Assembly: GCF_009834545.1 (NCBI RefSeq)
Contig: NZ_CP019427.1
Span: forward strand, 1,527,001-1,591,000
Length of the DNA stretch: 64,000 bases
Direction of reading: 5' to 3'
DNA from: Pseudomonas sp. S04
GTDB taxonomy: Bacteria > Pseudomonadota > Gammaproteobacteria > Pseudomonadales > Pseudomonadaceae
The position numbers and the translations under genes are program-made. The notes under the pieces were generated by a model. That model searched no databases and had not been told where the DNA came from. It worked only from the letters and a program-made list of their open reading frames with translations. This document shows positions 7,952 through 17,251 of this stretch, in pieces (positions within the stretch are counted from its first letter, which is position 1; every line of letters starts with the position of its first letter).

Positions 7952-9136
7952 TCAGTCGATGTGTCTGGCGTAGTGGCGTGGGTCGAAGCGCAGGACCATC
8001 AGCATCATCACCAGCACCACCGCGGTCAGGGCCCACCAGGCCCATTCGAAACTGCCTAGTTGATCGCGGATCATCCCGGCAATCAGCGGCGAAACCCCGG
8101 CAATCAGGTAGCCGATGCCTTGCACGAAGGCCGTCAGGCCACCGGCGCGCTGCGGGTGGTCGAGGTGGTCCAGCGAGACGATCAGGCTCATTGGAAACAG
8201 CCCGCCGATGCCCAGCCCCAACAGGCACGGCCAGAGCAGGCTCAGGGACTCGGGGCTGAGGATCAGCCCGCAGAAACCGGCGACGATCAGGCCCAGCAAC
8301 ACCATCAGTACCAGGCGTTTGTCGCGGCTGCGGTTGGCCAGGGCCGGGGTCAACAGGCCGGAGATCACTTCCATGGCGGTGAGAAACCCCAGCACCAGGC
8401 CGGCACTCTGTTCACTCCAGCCTTTCTCCACGTAGTAGGGCGCCAGCCATGCCAGCACGCAGGTGTAGGACGCCGTGCCCAGGCCAAAGAAGATGGCCAG
8501 CAACCAGGCGCGGGGATTGCCGACAAAGGACGTGTTGTTGACGGTTGGGTTGGCCTGGGGAGCGATGGCCGAACGTTGGGCGTACCAGAACAGCAAGGCG
8601 ACAACCGCCAGTGCCGCCCAGATCGCCAGGCCGATGCGCCAACTGCCGGTGTTGATCATCACCAGGGGCGCGAATGAGGCGGCAATGGCTGCGCCGGCCA
8701 TGATCGAGGTGACATACAGGCCCATGAACAGCGAGACGTTATCGCTGAACCGGGATTTGATCAGGGCCGGCAGCAGTGCCTGGATCAGGGCGATGCCGAT
8801 GCCGGCCAGGACGGCGCTGAAGATCAGTTCGGCGGCCGAGTCGAGGAATAACCGGGAGGCGGTGGCCAGGCCGATGATCAGCAGCGACAGGACCACGGTG
8901 CGGTGTTCGCCCAGGTGGCGGCTGATGCGCATGCCGAAGAACATCGCCAGCCCCATGGCCATGACCGGCAGCATGGTGAGCAGGGCGGCGAGGCTGAAGC
9001 TCAGGGGGATGTCGCTGCGGATGCCGGTCAGTAGCGGGCCGATGGCGGCCATGGACGGGCGTAGGTTCAGGGCGACGAGAACGACGGCTAGCATCAGCCA
9101 GATCGCGGGGCGGGAGGTGGCGCGTACGGTTTGCAT
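7952..9136 (-). CDS. MFS transporter, CynX/NimT family
   Basis: A 394-residue polytopic protein with about 12 hydrophobic segments. It opens with VALNLRPSMAAIGPLLTGIR, the hallmark of the CynX/NimT (cyanate or 2-nitroimidazole transporter) family. The start at 9136 (ATGCAAACCGTACG) follows an AAGGTCC sequence. The frame stays open upstream to 9334, but that stretch overlaps REP-rich DNA and has no plausible ribosome site. It lies in the inner membrane. The substrate is unknown; other genes of cyanate metabolism (cynS, cynT) are not in the window. Confidence 0.83.
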   Translation of the reverse strand: MQTVRATSRPAIWLMLAVVLVALNLRPSMAAIGPLLTGIRSDIPLSFSLAALLTMLPVMAMGLAMFFGMRISRHLGEHRTVVLSLLIIGLATASRLFLDSAAELIFSAVLAGIGIALIQALLPALIKSRFSDNVSLFMGLYVTSIMAGAAIAASFAPLVMINTGSWRIGLAIWAALAVVALLFWYAQRSAIAPQANPTVNNTSFVGNPRAWLLAIFFGLGTASYTCVLAWLAPYYVEKGWSEQSAGLVLGFLTAMEVISGLLTPALANRSRDKRLVLMVLLGLIVAGFCGLILSPESLSLLWPCLLGLGIGGLFPMSLIVSLDHLDHPQRAGGLTAFVQGIGYLIAGVSPLIAGMIRDQLGSFEWAWWALTAVVLVMMLMVLRFDPRHYARHID

Positions 9137-9278
9137 AATCGGACCTTGGGGGGCTAGGGCTGGATTAGGCGGGTTGGGGGTAGGTGGCGGCAAATCAGAA
9201 AGTCTGCGGGGGGATTTAGAAATTAAATTTGTTGGGGGTGGGGGCCGGCCTGTTTTTTCTGGGGGAAGCGCATTTCTC

Positions 9279-9306
9279 TGTGGGAGCGGGCTTGCCCGCG
9301 ATGGCG
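9279..9306. repeat. REP palindrome
   Basis: TGTGGGAGCGGGCTTGCCCG followed by CGATGGCG is the common Pseudomonas REP form, with a GCGGGC/GCCCGC stem. It is downstream of no gene stop, lying upstream of the minus-strand MFS gene. Confidence 0.85.
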
Positions 9307-9363
9307 ATCTGAGCCACACCACAGATCTCAGCAATACCCCAATCTCCCGTAGCAGCTGTCGAG

Positions 9364-9400
9364 CCTGCGAGGCTGCGTTCGAGGACGCAGTCCTCGCAGG
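9364..9400. repeat. Imperfect hairpin, 15-bp stem
   Basis: CCTGCGAGGCTGCGT (9364-9378) pairs with ACGCAG-T-CCTCGCAGG (9385-9400), leaving one bulged T and a 6-base loop. The context GTAGCAGCTGTCGAGCCTGC resembles a second class of dispersed Pseudomonas palindromes, distinct from the GTGGGAGCGGG class. Confidence 0.6.
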
Positions 9401-9713
9401 ATTGCAGTGAGGAAATGTTTAGCAAGTCTGCACCCAAGGTTCTTGATCTGTGGATTTAACGACTAACTGTCCCGTGTGACGCTGTTCGCCCTCTATGTTC
9501 TGTGGTTTACCCTATGGACGGTTGCTCGATCGACACTCACCCCGCAGCGGTGCCTGGCGCTAGTGCGTCATGCCGTCAGCCTCGGCGTCGATTCTTGCCC
9601 GCCAGTGCATTGAACCTGTCTGCCCTGCCTTCGGAACTGGCCTTTTGGGCGCTATGGCATTGCCGCCATGCGCGCCCACCGGATGTGCGTATTTCCCGTT
9701 GAATCACTTCAAC

Positions 9714-9736
9714 GGCCCCGGTGTTGCGCCGGGGCC
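9714..9736 (+). terminator. Hairpin in the leader of the GS-like gene
   Basis: GGCCCCGG and CCGGGGCC form a perfect 8-bp stem around a 7-base loop, 50 bases before the start of the glutamine synthetase-like gene. No T-run follows. It could terminate upstream transcription or act as an element in the leader of the downstream gene. Confidence 0.4.
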
Positions 9737-9786
9737 TGACTGGCGGTGCCTGTGCGCCTGCCTGACCCGGATATACGAGCGTTCCC

Positions 9787-11169
9787 ATGAGTGTTGCCAC
9801 GAGCCCCTTTGCCTCCCTGCAAGAAGCCAACGATTTTCTGCAAGCCAACCCGGATATCGAGATGTTCGAGCTGTTCATCGTCGATAACAACGGCGTGCCC
9901 CGGGGCAAGTTGTTGCACCGCGATGAATTGTTGGCGGTCTACCAGAGCGGACGGCCACTGCCCAGCACCATCCTGGGCCTGACCATCAATGGCGACGACG
10001 TGGAAAACTCCGGGCTGGTCTGGGAGGTCGGCGACATCGATTGCCGCGCCTACCCGGTCAGCGGCAGTTTGCAGCGCATGCCATGGCGGCAGATTCCGAC
10101 GGCGGCGGTGCAGGTCAGCATGCACCCGCAAGAAGGCATGCCGGCGACCGTGGCCGATCCTCGGCATTTGCTGGCCAAGGTGATCGATGGGCTCAAGGCC
10201 GATGGTTATTACCCGGTGATGGCCGCGGAGCTGGAGTTCTACCTGCTCGATCAGCAGCGTGACAGCCAGGGTCGCCCGCAACCGGCGCGGGACGTCGACG
10301 GTGGGCGGCCGCGCTCGACCCAGGTCTACGGTTTGCGTGAACTGGAGCAGATCGAGCCGTTTCTCGCCGACCTCTATGCCGCCTGCAAGCTGCAGGGGAT
10401 TCCGGCGCGCACGGCGATTTCCGAATACGCTCCGGGCCAGGTCGAAATCACCCTCGAGCACCGCGAAGATGCCCTGCAGGCCATGGACGAGGCGGTGCGC
10501 TACAAGCGCCTGGTCAAGGGCGTGGCCCACAAGCATGGGATGAGTGCCTGTTTCATGGCCAAGCCGTTCGATGACCTGGCCGGTACCGGCATGCACATGC
10601 ACGTCAGCATCGCCGACAAGGACGGCAACAACCTGTTTGCCAGCGACGCCCCCGATGGCACGCCGCTGCTGCGCCAGGCGGTCGGTGGCATGCTCAGCAC
10701 CTTGCTCGACTCCTTGCTGTTGTTCTGCCCCAACGCCAACTCCTATCGCCGTTTCCAGACCAACAGCTACGCGCCGCTGGCCGCCACCTGGGGCGTCGAC
10801 AACCGCACCGTGAGCCTGCGGGTGCCCGGCGGGCCGGCGTTTTCGCGGCATATCGAGCACCGCATCTGCGGCGCCGATGCCAACCCCTATCTCGCCGCTG
10901 CGGCGATCCTGGCCGGCATTCATCGCGGCATTCGCGAGCAGCGCGACCCGGGAGCGCCGGTCGAGGGCAACGGTTACGCCCAGGCCAAGGAATTGCTGCC
11001 CACGGACTGGCTGACCACCCTGCGTGCACTGGAAAGTTCGGCCTGGGCCCGGGATGCGTTTGGTGCGCCTTTCCTTGGGGTCTACCTGGCAGTCAAGCGT
11101 GCCGAGTACCGCCAGTTCATGGGCGAAGTCGGCGAGCAGGACTGGCGCTGGTACTTGCATCAGGCGTGA
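9787..11169 (+). CDS. Glutamine synthetase-family gamma-glutamylpolyamine synthetase
   Basis: A 460-residue member of the glutamine synthetase family, in the PuuA/SpuI (Pau) branch that ligates glutamate to putrescine or other polyamines with ATP. Visible blocks include FIVDNNGVPRGK near the N-terminus, AAELEFYLLD (metal-binding glutamate), TGMHMHVS and RRFQTNSYAPL, and the C-terminal HIEHRICGADANPYL. The length matches the family. No other polyamine catabolism genes (puuB, puuC, puuD) are adjacent. The enzyme acts in the cytoplasm, and the transcript ends at a strong terminator 22 bases downstream of the stop. The exact amine is not determinable. Confidence 0.85.
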   Translation: MSVATSPFASLQEANDFLQANPDIEMFELFIVDNNGVPRGKLLHRDELLAVYQSGRPLPSTILGLTINGDDVENSGLVWEVGDIDCRAYPVSGSLQRMPWRQIPTAAVQVSMHPQEGMPATVADPRHLLAKVIDGLKADGYYPVMAAELEFYLLDQQRDSQGRPQPARDVDGGRPRSTQVYGLRELEQIEPFLADLYAACKLQGIPARTAISEYAPGQVEITLEHREDALQAMDEAVRYKRLVKGVAHKHGMSACFMAKPFDDLAGTGMHMHVSIADKDGNNLFASDAPDGTPLLRQAVGGMLSTLLDSLLLFCPNANSYRRFQTNSYAPLAATWGVDNRTVSLRVPGGPAFSRHIEHRICGADANPYLAAAAILAGIHRGIREQRDPGAPVEGNGYAQAKELLPTDWLTTLRALESSAWARDAFGAPFLGVYLAVKRAEYRQFMGEVGEQDWRWYLHQA

Positions 11170-11191
11170 GATAGGAATAGTTAACAAACAG

Positions 11192-11237
11192 GACGCCAAT
11201 AAATAGCGGTTAACCCACTATTTATTGGCGTCTTTTT
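11192..11237 (+). terminator. Strong rho-independent terminator
   Basis: A perfect 15-bp stem, GACGCCAATAAATAG (11192-11206) and CTATTTATTGGCGTC (11218-11232), with an 11-base loop and followed by TTTTT. It ends the gamma-glutamylpolyamine synthetase transcript and isolates it from eptA. Confidence 0.93.
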
Positions 11238-11340
11238 CACGAAATATTGATGCAAGGCTGCTTAAAGTTTGTGCCGTGGTCAGGAAAGAATAGTTCGTTC
11301 TTTGTTGGCGGCACCTACTTCAGGAACAAGCAGACCTCCC

Positions 11341-12990
11341 ATGTTTAAAATAAAAGCCGCGCGCCCGGAATGGGTGACGTTGATTGCCAGTGCGTTTCTA
11401 TTGGCTGGCTACAACGCTGTCCTCTGGCAACACCTGTTCGACATTACCGCCAGCGATGTCCGAGGCATCGGCATGCGGGTGGCGTTCGGCGTCATGATTC
11501 TCTGTGCGTTCAACCTGATCCTGACCCTGCTGGCCTTCCGTCCAGTGTTCAAGCCAGTGCTGACTCTGATGTTCATGGCCAGTGCCGGCGTGGCGTATTT
11601 CATGAGTCAGTACGGCGTGCTGGTCGATGCCGGGATGTTGCGTAACTTTGCCGAGACCAATGCCAGCGAAGTTCGTGACTTATTGTCGATAAAGTTGCTG
11701 GCGTACAACTTGTTATTGGGTGTGCTGCCGTCATTTATCCTGTGGAAAACCCCGATTAGTTATCGTCGCTGGCACCGTGAGTTGCTCAGTAAAGTGTTGG
11801 TCGCCGGCGCCTCGGCCGTGGTCATCGGTGGCGTGGCACTGGTTAACTATCAAGGGTTGTCTTCGTTGTTTCGCAATCACCACGAGTTGCGCTTGATGGT
11901 AGTGCCGAGCAATTACATCGGCGCTTCCATCGGTTATTTGCGCGAGCAAGTGAAGTCTGCGCAGCAACCGTTCGTCAAACTCGGCGAAGACGCCCAGCGC
12001 AATCCGACCTGGCAGACCCACGGGCGCAAATCGCTGACCGTACTGGTGGTGGGCGAAAGTGCCCGCGCCGAGAACTTCGGGATTCTTGGCTACGGGCGTG
12101 ACACCACGCCGAAACTGGACCAGGAAGCGGGGCTGATCGCCTTTACCGACGTGCACTCCTGCGGCACGGAAACCGCGGTCTCGGTGCCCTGCATGTTCTC
12201 CAACATGGGGCGCAAGGACTATGACGCCAGCAAGGCGAAGAATGAGGAAGGCCTGCTGGATGTGCTCAAACATGCGGGGCTGGACGTAATCTGGCGGGAC
12301 AACCAGTCGGGTTGCAAGGGCACCTGCGACCGGGTGACCCTGGAAGATGTCAGCAACTTCAAGGACCCGGTGCTCTGCGCCAACAGTGAATGCCGCGATG
12401 AAATCCTGCTGCAGGGCCTGCAGCACTTCATCGACACCCTGGACAAGGACACCGTGCTGGTCCTGCACCAGATGGGCAGCCACGGTCCCGAGTACTTCAA
12501 GCGCTATCCCAAGGAGTACGAGCGTTTCACCCCCGTGTGCGAGAGCAACGCGCTGAACAATTGCAGTCGGGAAAGCATCGTTAATGGCTACGACAACACT
12601 CTGGTCTACACCGACCATGTGCTGTCGACGCTGATCGACCTGTTGCGCAACAACCAGGAAAAAGTTGACACGGCCATGTTGTACCTGTCGGACCACGGCG
12701 AATCCCTGGGCGAGTACAACCTGTACCTGCATGGCACGCCCTACATGCTCGCCCCCGACCAGCAGAAGCATGTCGCGATGCTCGCCTGGTTCTCCGACAG
12801 TTATCAGAAGGCGTTCTCGGTCGACACCCACTGCTTGCAACTGAGCCGGGAAAAGCCCCTGAGCCAGGACAACCTGTTTCATTCGATGCTGGGGCTGCTG
12901 GAGGTCAACAGCAAGGTCTACAACCCCGACCTGGACCTGTTCGCCGGCTGCCGAGGTGCCGTGGTCGACGGCGTCCTGGCCAAGGATTGA
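11341..12990 (+). CDS. eptA: Lipid A phosphoethanolamine transferase
   Basis: A 549-residue inner-membrane enzyme of the EptA/PmrC family that moves phosphoethanolamine from phosphatidylethanolamine to lipid A on the periplasmic side, reducing charge and polymyxin binding. About five membrane segments fill residues 10-170. The catalytic domain starts at TVLVVGESARAENFGILGYG, with the nucleophilic threonine near residue 278 in CGTETAVSVPCMFS and the metal site in YLSDHGESLGEY. ATG 11341 is chosen over an in-frame ATG at 11269 because the encoded protein then begins directly before the first membrane helix and matches the family length. Paired cysteines for disulfides (DNQSGCKGTCDRV) are present. 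Confidence 0.93.
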   Translation: MFKIKAARPEWVTLIASAFLLAGYNAVLWQHLFDITASDVRGIGMRVAFGVMILCAFNLILTLLAFRPVFKPVLTLMFMASAGVAYFMSQYGVLVDAGMLRNFAETNASEVRDLLSIKLLAYNLLLGVLPSFILWKTPISYRRWHRELLSKVLVAGASAVVIGGVALVNYQGLSSLFRNHHELRLMVVPSNYIGASIGYLREQVKSAQQPFVKLGEDAQRNPTWQTHGRKSLTVLVVGESARAENFGILGYGRDTTPKLDQEAGLIAFTDVHSCGTETAVSVPCMFSNMGRKDYDASKAKNEEGLLDVLKHAGLDVIWRDNQSGCKGTCDRVTLEDVSNFKDPVLCANSECRDEILLQGLQHFIDTLDKDTVLVLHQMGSHGPEYFKRYPKEYERFTPVCESNALNNCSRESIVNGYDNTLVYTDHVLSTLIDLLRNNQEKVDTAMLYLSDHGESLGEYNLYLHGTPYMLAPDQQKHVAMLAWFSDSYQKAFSVDTHCLQLSREKPLSQDNLFHSMLGLLEVNSKVYNPDLDLFAGCRGAVVDGVLAKD

Positions 12991-13060
12991 ACGCCAGCCA
13001 CCTTATCTCTACGCCAGCCCCCAGGCTGGCCCCAGCAGACACCTTATAAGAGTCGCCCTC

Positions 13061-13723
13061 ATGTCCGCCCATCCGCCATCTTCCATCGAGCGCGAATCTG
13101 CTGAGCGCCATGGCCAGCAGCACGCCTGTGCCTGCGTCGAGCCCCAACCACCGAGCTGGCGCCAGCGTTTGGCGCAGTGGCGCCGCGAGCAGTTACTGCG
13201 CAATGCGCTCAACGAAGCAGGGGAGCCTGGCCTGGTGCTGGATGTGGCCTGTGGCGTCGGACGGTACTGGCCGGTATTGGGGGAGCACGGCAACCGGGTG
13301 ATCCTGGCGGCCGACCCCTCCCCGGACACGCTCAAGCATGCCCGTACGCACCACTCGACGAGCCTGCTGACACGCATCCGGACCTTGCAGAGTTCGGCCT
13401 TCTCCATCGGCCTGTCGGCCAATGCGGTGGATTGCATCGTCTGTTCGACGTTGTTCCAGCACCTGGCGTGCGCCGAACACCGCATGGCCTTGCTCCAGGA
13501 GTTCCAGCGGGTGAGCCGGGACACTTTGATTGTGGTGGTGCGGCTGGCGGGTCGCTGCAATTGGGTCGCCGGCCTGGCGACGCAGGTGGCGCCCGGGGTC
13601 GGAAAAAACCAGTTGGAGGCCGAGTTCAAGGCGGCCGGCTTCAAGATCCTCATGCACCAGGATGTGTTGCCGGGCATTGCTGCGACCCGGGTGTACGTCC
13701 TGCGCAAACTCAGCCAGGACTGA
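13061..13723 (+). CDS. Class I SAM-dependent methyltransferase
   Basis: A 220-residue protein with the SAM-binding motif I LVLDVACGVGRYWPVL near residues 55-70, then the acidic end of strand two in ILAADPSPDTL and motif IV-like NAVDCIVCSTLFQHL. The first 40 residues are hydrophilic and poorly conserved; the start at 13061 is the first ATG after the eptA stop and has no strong ribosome site, so it is uncertain. It lies 70 bases downstream of eptA on the same strand and may be cotranscribed. The methyl acceptor is unknown. Confidence 0.78.
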   Translation: MSAHPPSSIERESAERHGQQHACACVEPQPPSWRQRLAQWRREQLLRNALNEAGEPGLVLDVACGVGRYWPVLGEHGNRVILAADPSPDTLKHARTHHSTSLLTRIRTLQSSAFSIGLSANAVDCIVCSTLFQHLACAEHRMALLQEFQRVSRDTLIVVVRLAGRCNWVAGLATQVAPGVGKNQLEAEFKAAGFKILMHQDVLPGIAATRVYVLRKLSQD

Positions 13724-13840
13724 TCCGGCGAGCGCTTGAGCGCGTGCCGTAGATCATTTCGCCTACGCTCTTGCTCAGTGGATGCGCGGAAATCGCCGGG
13801 GGCGATATATACTGCGCGCCATTCTTCAAGGGAGAGCCGT

Positions 13841-14974
13841 GTGGCCATCGATATTCACTGGATTCGCGACAACGATAGCCTCGGTCAGTTTTGCGCCCAA
13901 TGGCAGCAGTTGCCGTTCGTCGCCCTCGACACAGAATTCATGCGGGTCGACACCTTCTATCCGATTGCAGGCTTGCTGCAGATCGGCGACGGCGTGCGCG
14001 CTTACCTGATTGACCCTTTGACCATCGACGATTGGCAGCCCCTGGCGGCATTGCTGGAAAACCCGGCTGTGCTCAAGGTGCTGCATGCCTGCAGTGAAGA
14101 CCTCGAAGTCCTGCTGCGCCTGACCGGCAGCCTGCCGGCGCCGTTGTTCGATACCCAGCTGGCTGCCGCCTACCTGAACCTGGGTTTCTCCATGGGCTAC
14201 TCGCGCCTGGTCTCGCAAGTGCTGGACATCGACCTGCCCAAGGGTGAAACCCGCTCGGACTGGCTGCAACGTCCGCTGTCGGAGACCCAGATCAGCTACG
14301 CCGCCGAAGACGCCCTGCACCTGGCAGAAGTGTTCGTGCGCCTGCGGCCGAAGTTGTCGGACGACAAGTTCGCCTGGGTCCTGGAGGATGGCGCCGAACT
14401 GGTGGCCAACCTACGCCGCGAAACCGACCCCTACGAGGTCTACCGCGAGGCCAAGCTGGCCTGGAAACTGTCCCGCGCCCAACTGGTCGTGCTGCGCGAG
14501 CTGTGTGCCTGGCGCGAACTTGAAGCCCGGGCCCGTGACCTGCCGCGCAACCGCATCGTGCGTGAGCATTCGTTGTGGCCGTTGGCCCGGACCCAGCCGG
14601 ACAACCTCGCGGCGCTGGCAAAAATCGAAGACATGCACCCGCGCACCGTGCGCCAGGACGGCGAGTTCCTGCTGGACCTGATCAAGCGGGCCGGCAGCGT
14701 GCCCCCCGAGCAATGGCCAGCCGCTGTACCCGAGCCGTTGCCGATCGAAGCCGCCGCCCTGGTCAAGCGCCTGCGCGCGCTGGGCCAGGCCGAAGCGGAG
14801 CGCTTGAACATCGCGCCCGAACTGATGTTGCGCAAGAAGACCCTGGAGGCCTTGCTCAAGAGCGGCTTCCCGGACGGTCCCTACCAATTGCCTGAATCGC
14901 TGCGTGGCTGGCGCCGCGAACTGATGGGCCAGGCCTTGCTCGACAGCCTGGCCACTGCCGGAGAACAGCCTTGA
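13841..14974 (+). CDS. rnd: Ribonuclease D
   Basis: A 377-residue 3'-5' exoribonuclease that trims tRNA and other stable RNA 3' ends. The DEDD catalytic domain begins with [16 protein letters not shown] (D30, E32) and includes [11 protein letters not shown] and [12 protein letters not shown]; an HRDC domain follows at about residues 210-290 and a second helical region closes the protein. The start is GTG at 13841, preceded by GGGAGAG. An upstream in-frame ATG at 13736 has no ribosome site. The stop codon overlaps the TTG start of ycgL, so the two genes are translationally coupled. Confidence 0.95.
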   Translation: MAIDIHWIRDNDSLGQFCAQWQQLPFVALDTEFMRVDTFYPIAGLLQIGDGVRAYLIDPLTIDDWQPLAALLENPAVLKVLHACSEDLEVLLRLTGSLPAPLFDTQLAAAYLNLGFSMGYSRLVSQVLDIDLPKGETRSDWLQRPLSETQISYAAEDALHLAEVFVRLRPKLSDDKFAWVLEDGAELVANLRRETDPYEVYREAKLAWKLSRAQLVVLRELCAWRELEARARDLPRNRIVREHSLWPLARTQPDNLAALAKIEDMHPRTVRQDGEFLLDLIKRAGSVPPEQWPAAVPEPLPIEAAALVKRLRALGQAEAERLNIAPELMLRKKTLEALLKSGFPDGPYQLPESLRGWRRELMGQALLDSLATAGEQP

Positions 14975-15264
14975 AACGTATCTGCTCGATTTACCGAAGC
15001 CTGAAGAAAAACGAAATGTACCTCTACGTGCTCAAGAGCGATGCTCTGGAGCGCGTACCGGAAAGCCTGCTGCTGGCCTTCGGCAAACCCCATCACGCCT
15101 TCGACCTGGTGCTGACTCCGGAGCGCAAGCTTTCGCGTGAGGACATTACCCAGGTCCTGGAAAACCTCGACAAGCAGGGCTACCACCTGCAAATGCCGCC
15201 AGCCGAAGACGAGTACATCGAGCACTTGCCCGAAGAGTTGCTGCGACGTAACGATCCGATCTGA
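14971..15264 (+). CDS. ycgL: YcgL family protein
   Basis: A 97-residue protein of the YcgL (DUF709) family. The opening [19 protein letters not shown] and the block [20 protein letters not shown] are typical. The start codon is TTG at 14971, overlapping the rnd stop in the tetranucleotide TTGA. The function is not established; the constant neighbourhood with rnd in gamma-proteobacteria suggests a link to RNA metabolism, which is inference. It is short, soluble and has no signal peptide. Confidence 0.92.
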   Translation: MKRICSIYRSLKKNEMYLYVLKSDALERVPESLLLAFGKPHHAFDLVLTPERKLSREDITQVLENLDKQGYHLQMPPAEDEYIEHLPEELLRRNDPI

Positions 15265-15356
15265 CGGCGACCGGCACTGGATTTTCTGGCGGTGGCCGCA
15301 AACGGGGGAGCGCACTCCCTCGGCGGCCTTGTGCACTGTTTTTTAAGGTTTGAACC

Positions 15357-16289
15357 ATGCGCGTTCTGATTGCCGAACACGACCACGCTGTGTATGCCCA
15401 ACTCCTGGGACAGCTGGCACCCGAGCTGCAGGTCATGACCAGCGGCGACTCCGCGGAACTGGCCAACCTGGCTGCCGATTGCCCGGTGTGGCTGGGGCAG
15501 CCCGACTTGCTGGCAACGCTGTTGCGCCAAGGCCACCAGCCCCAGTGGCTGCAGTCGACCTGGGCCGGCATCACGCCGCTGCTGGTAGAAGGGCTTCCAC
15601 GGCATTACCGCCTGACCCGCGCCGTGGGGATTTTTGGCCAGGTGATGGCCGAGTACGTGCTCACCTACATGCTCGGACATGAGCGCGAAGTGCTGCCGCG
15701 CCTGGTCAGCCAGGTCGAGCGCAAGTGGGACAGCCGCCAAGGCCAGAGCCTGGTCGGGCGCAAGGTGCTGATCGTCGGCACCGGGGACATTGGCCAGAGC
15801 GTTGCCGAGTTCCTCAAGCCATTTGGTGTGCAGTTGTACGGCATCGCCAGCACGCCTCGTGAACAGGCACCGTTCATCGAGGTAGCCGGGTTGCAGGACC
15901 TCGGGCGCCTGGTGGGGGAGGTCGATTATGTGGTCAACCTGCTGCCCAACACTCCGAGCACCCATGACCTGTACGATGCCGCGCTGTTCAAGCAGTTCAA
16001 GCCTACGGGTCTGCTGATCAACGCCGGGCGGGGTGTGGCGGTGGTCGATGCCGACCTGGTGGAAGCCTTGAAGGAAGGGCACCTGGCTGGCGCGGTCATC
16101 GATGTCTGCCGCCAGGAACCGCTGCCCCAGCGGCACCCATTCTGGACCGCCTGGGGCTTGCTGTTGACCGGCCACAGCTCGGCACCGACTTCACCGGCGC
16201 TGATGACGCAGCTGTTTGTCGAAAACCTGCGGGCCTATCAGGCCGGGGAAGCGCTGCGCGGCGAAGTGGATTTCAACCGCGGCTATTGA
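15357..16289 (+). CDS. D-2-hydroxyacid dehydrogenase
   Basis: A 310-residue NAD(P)-dependent oxidoreductase of the GhrA/2-hydroxyacid dehydrogenase family, reducing a 2-keto acid such as glyoxylate or hydroxypyruvate. The Rossmann motif is VLIVGTGDIGQSVAEFL at about residues 137-153. The catalytic arginine lies in INAGRGVAVVD and the catalytic histidine in LLTGHSSAPTSP. The start ATG at 15357 follows the weak AAGG site at 15347. It is 92 bases after ycgL on the same strand. The specific substrate is not visible from the sequence. Confidence 0.85.
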   Translation: MRVLIAEHDHAVYAQLLGQLAPELQVMTSGDSAELANLAADCPVWLGQPDLLATLLRQGHQPQWLQSTWAGITPLLVEGLPRHYRLTRAVGIFGQVMAEYVLTYMLGHEREVLPRLVSQVERKWDSRQGQSLVGRKVLIVGTGDIGQSVAEFLKPFGVQLYGIASTPREQAPFIEVAGLQDLGRLVGEVDYVVNLLPNTPSTHDLYDAALFKQFKPTGLLINAGRGVAVVDADLVEALKEGHLAGAVIDVCRQEPLPQRHPFWTAWGLLLTGHSSAPTSPALMTQLFVENLRAYQAGEALRGEVDFNRGY

Positions 16290-16375
16290 GACAACCCCAG
16301 CTACGCGGGATCAGCGAGCACCCAGAATCACTGTGGGTATGTGGGGGATTAGCAACCCCCCAGGAATTACTGTGC

Positions 16376-16969
16376 TTACAGGGTGAAATCGCCCTCGGCC
16401 GCCAGTTCGCTCAGCGGCCGGCGTGGGCTTGGTACTTCTCGGGCTTGCAGGTACTCGGCCAGGGTGCCCTTGTCGCCCAGCTTGCCGATCGCCACGGCGG
16501 CGTGCAGCGCGTAGCCTTCTGGTATGTTCAGCTCCTTGCGGGTCAGCTCCTGATCGAAGCCGGCCATGCCGTGGGTGTGCCAGCCGCTGATGGAGGCTTG
16601 CAGGGCCAGGTGGCCCCAGGCCGAACCGGTGTCGAAGGTGTGCCACAAGGCCGGGGTTTCGGCATCGGCACCAGGCGCGGTGAAGGTAGTTTTCGAGATC
16701 ACGATCACCAGCGCCGAAGCGTGCTGGGCCCAGCCTCGGTTGAACTCATTCAGCAGGCCGAGGAAGCGCTCCCAGTTCGGTGTGTCCCGGCGCGCGTAGA
16801 GAAACCGCCAAGGTTGCGAGTTGTAGGCCGAAGGTGCCCAGCGGGCGGCTTCGAAAAAGCTCAGCAGGGTTTCTTCCGGGATGGCTTCACCAGTAAAGGC
16901 CCGTGGCGACCAGCGATCGGTGAACTGCGGGTGGATGGCATATTCGGCAACGCGGGGATTGGCGCTCAT
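16376..16969 (-). CDS. Nitroreductase family protein
   Basis: A 197-residue FMN-dependent oxidoreductase of the nitroreductase family, convergent with the dehydrogenase gene. FMN-binding features are WSPRAFTGEAIPEE with the phosphate-binding RWSPRAF, and RWAPSAYNSQPWRF at about residues 45-58. The start is placed at 16969 (MSANPRVAEY), preceded by a CAGGAATC site. The frame continues upstream to 17080, but that extension is rich in proline and cysteine and not family-like. Likely a dihydroflavin-using reductase of small electrophiles. Confidence 0.85.
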   Translation of the reverse strand: MSANPRVAEYAIHPQFTDRWSPRAFTGEAIPEETLLSFFEAARWAPSAYNSQPWRFLYARRDTPNWERFLGLLNEFNRGWAQHASALVIVISKTTFTAPGADAETPALWHTFDTGSAWGHLALQASISGWHTHGMAGFDQELTRKELNIPEGYALHAAVAIGKLGDKGTLAEYLQAREVPSPRRPLSELAAEGDFTL

Positions 16970-17251
16970 GAAAGAGATTCCTGGCAAGGTCGATGAGGGT
17001 ACACAGCAATAAAAACCGGGGGCGCACAGTTGGCTGGGCAGTGGGGTTTTTGCGACCCCTGGCAGCTCGCCCGGGTGCAACGCGGTGGGCGTTGATGACT
17101 CCCTGGGCCGGGGTCGTTGTGACCTGCAAAGCTACTGCGCCGCGGGAAAACTGACAAGTGCCGGCGTACCGGCAGTCGCCAGCGCTTGGCCCGCGGGGGC
17201 TTGGGCACTAGACTGGCGGCCTTTTCCACCGCTGATGCAGATGCTTGAACC

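Larger units (their letters stand above)
9137..9786. other. 650-bp gene-free intergenic stretch with palindromes
   Basis: No convincing gene was found here. Short open frames at 9502-9702 and 9570-9887 have no ribosome site or recognisable product, and the second overlaps the start of the next real gene in another frame. The stretch holds a REP sequence (9279-9306), a larger imperfect hairpin (9364-9400) and a GC-rich hairpin just before the next gene (9714-9736). Confidence 0.6.

Noticed and set aside
9502..9887. Two small open frames before the glutamine synthetase-like gene
   Set aside because: No ribosome site, no recognisable protein, and one overlaps the true gene in another frame.
16342..16362. 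Terminator between the dehydrogenase and nitroreductase genes
   Set aside because: Only a short G/C stem (TGGGGG and CCCCCA) with no T-run on either strand; too weak to call.
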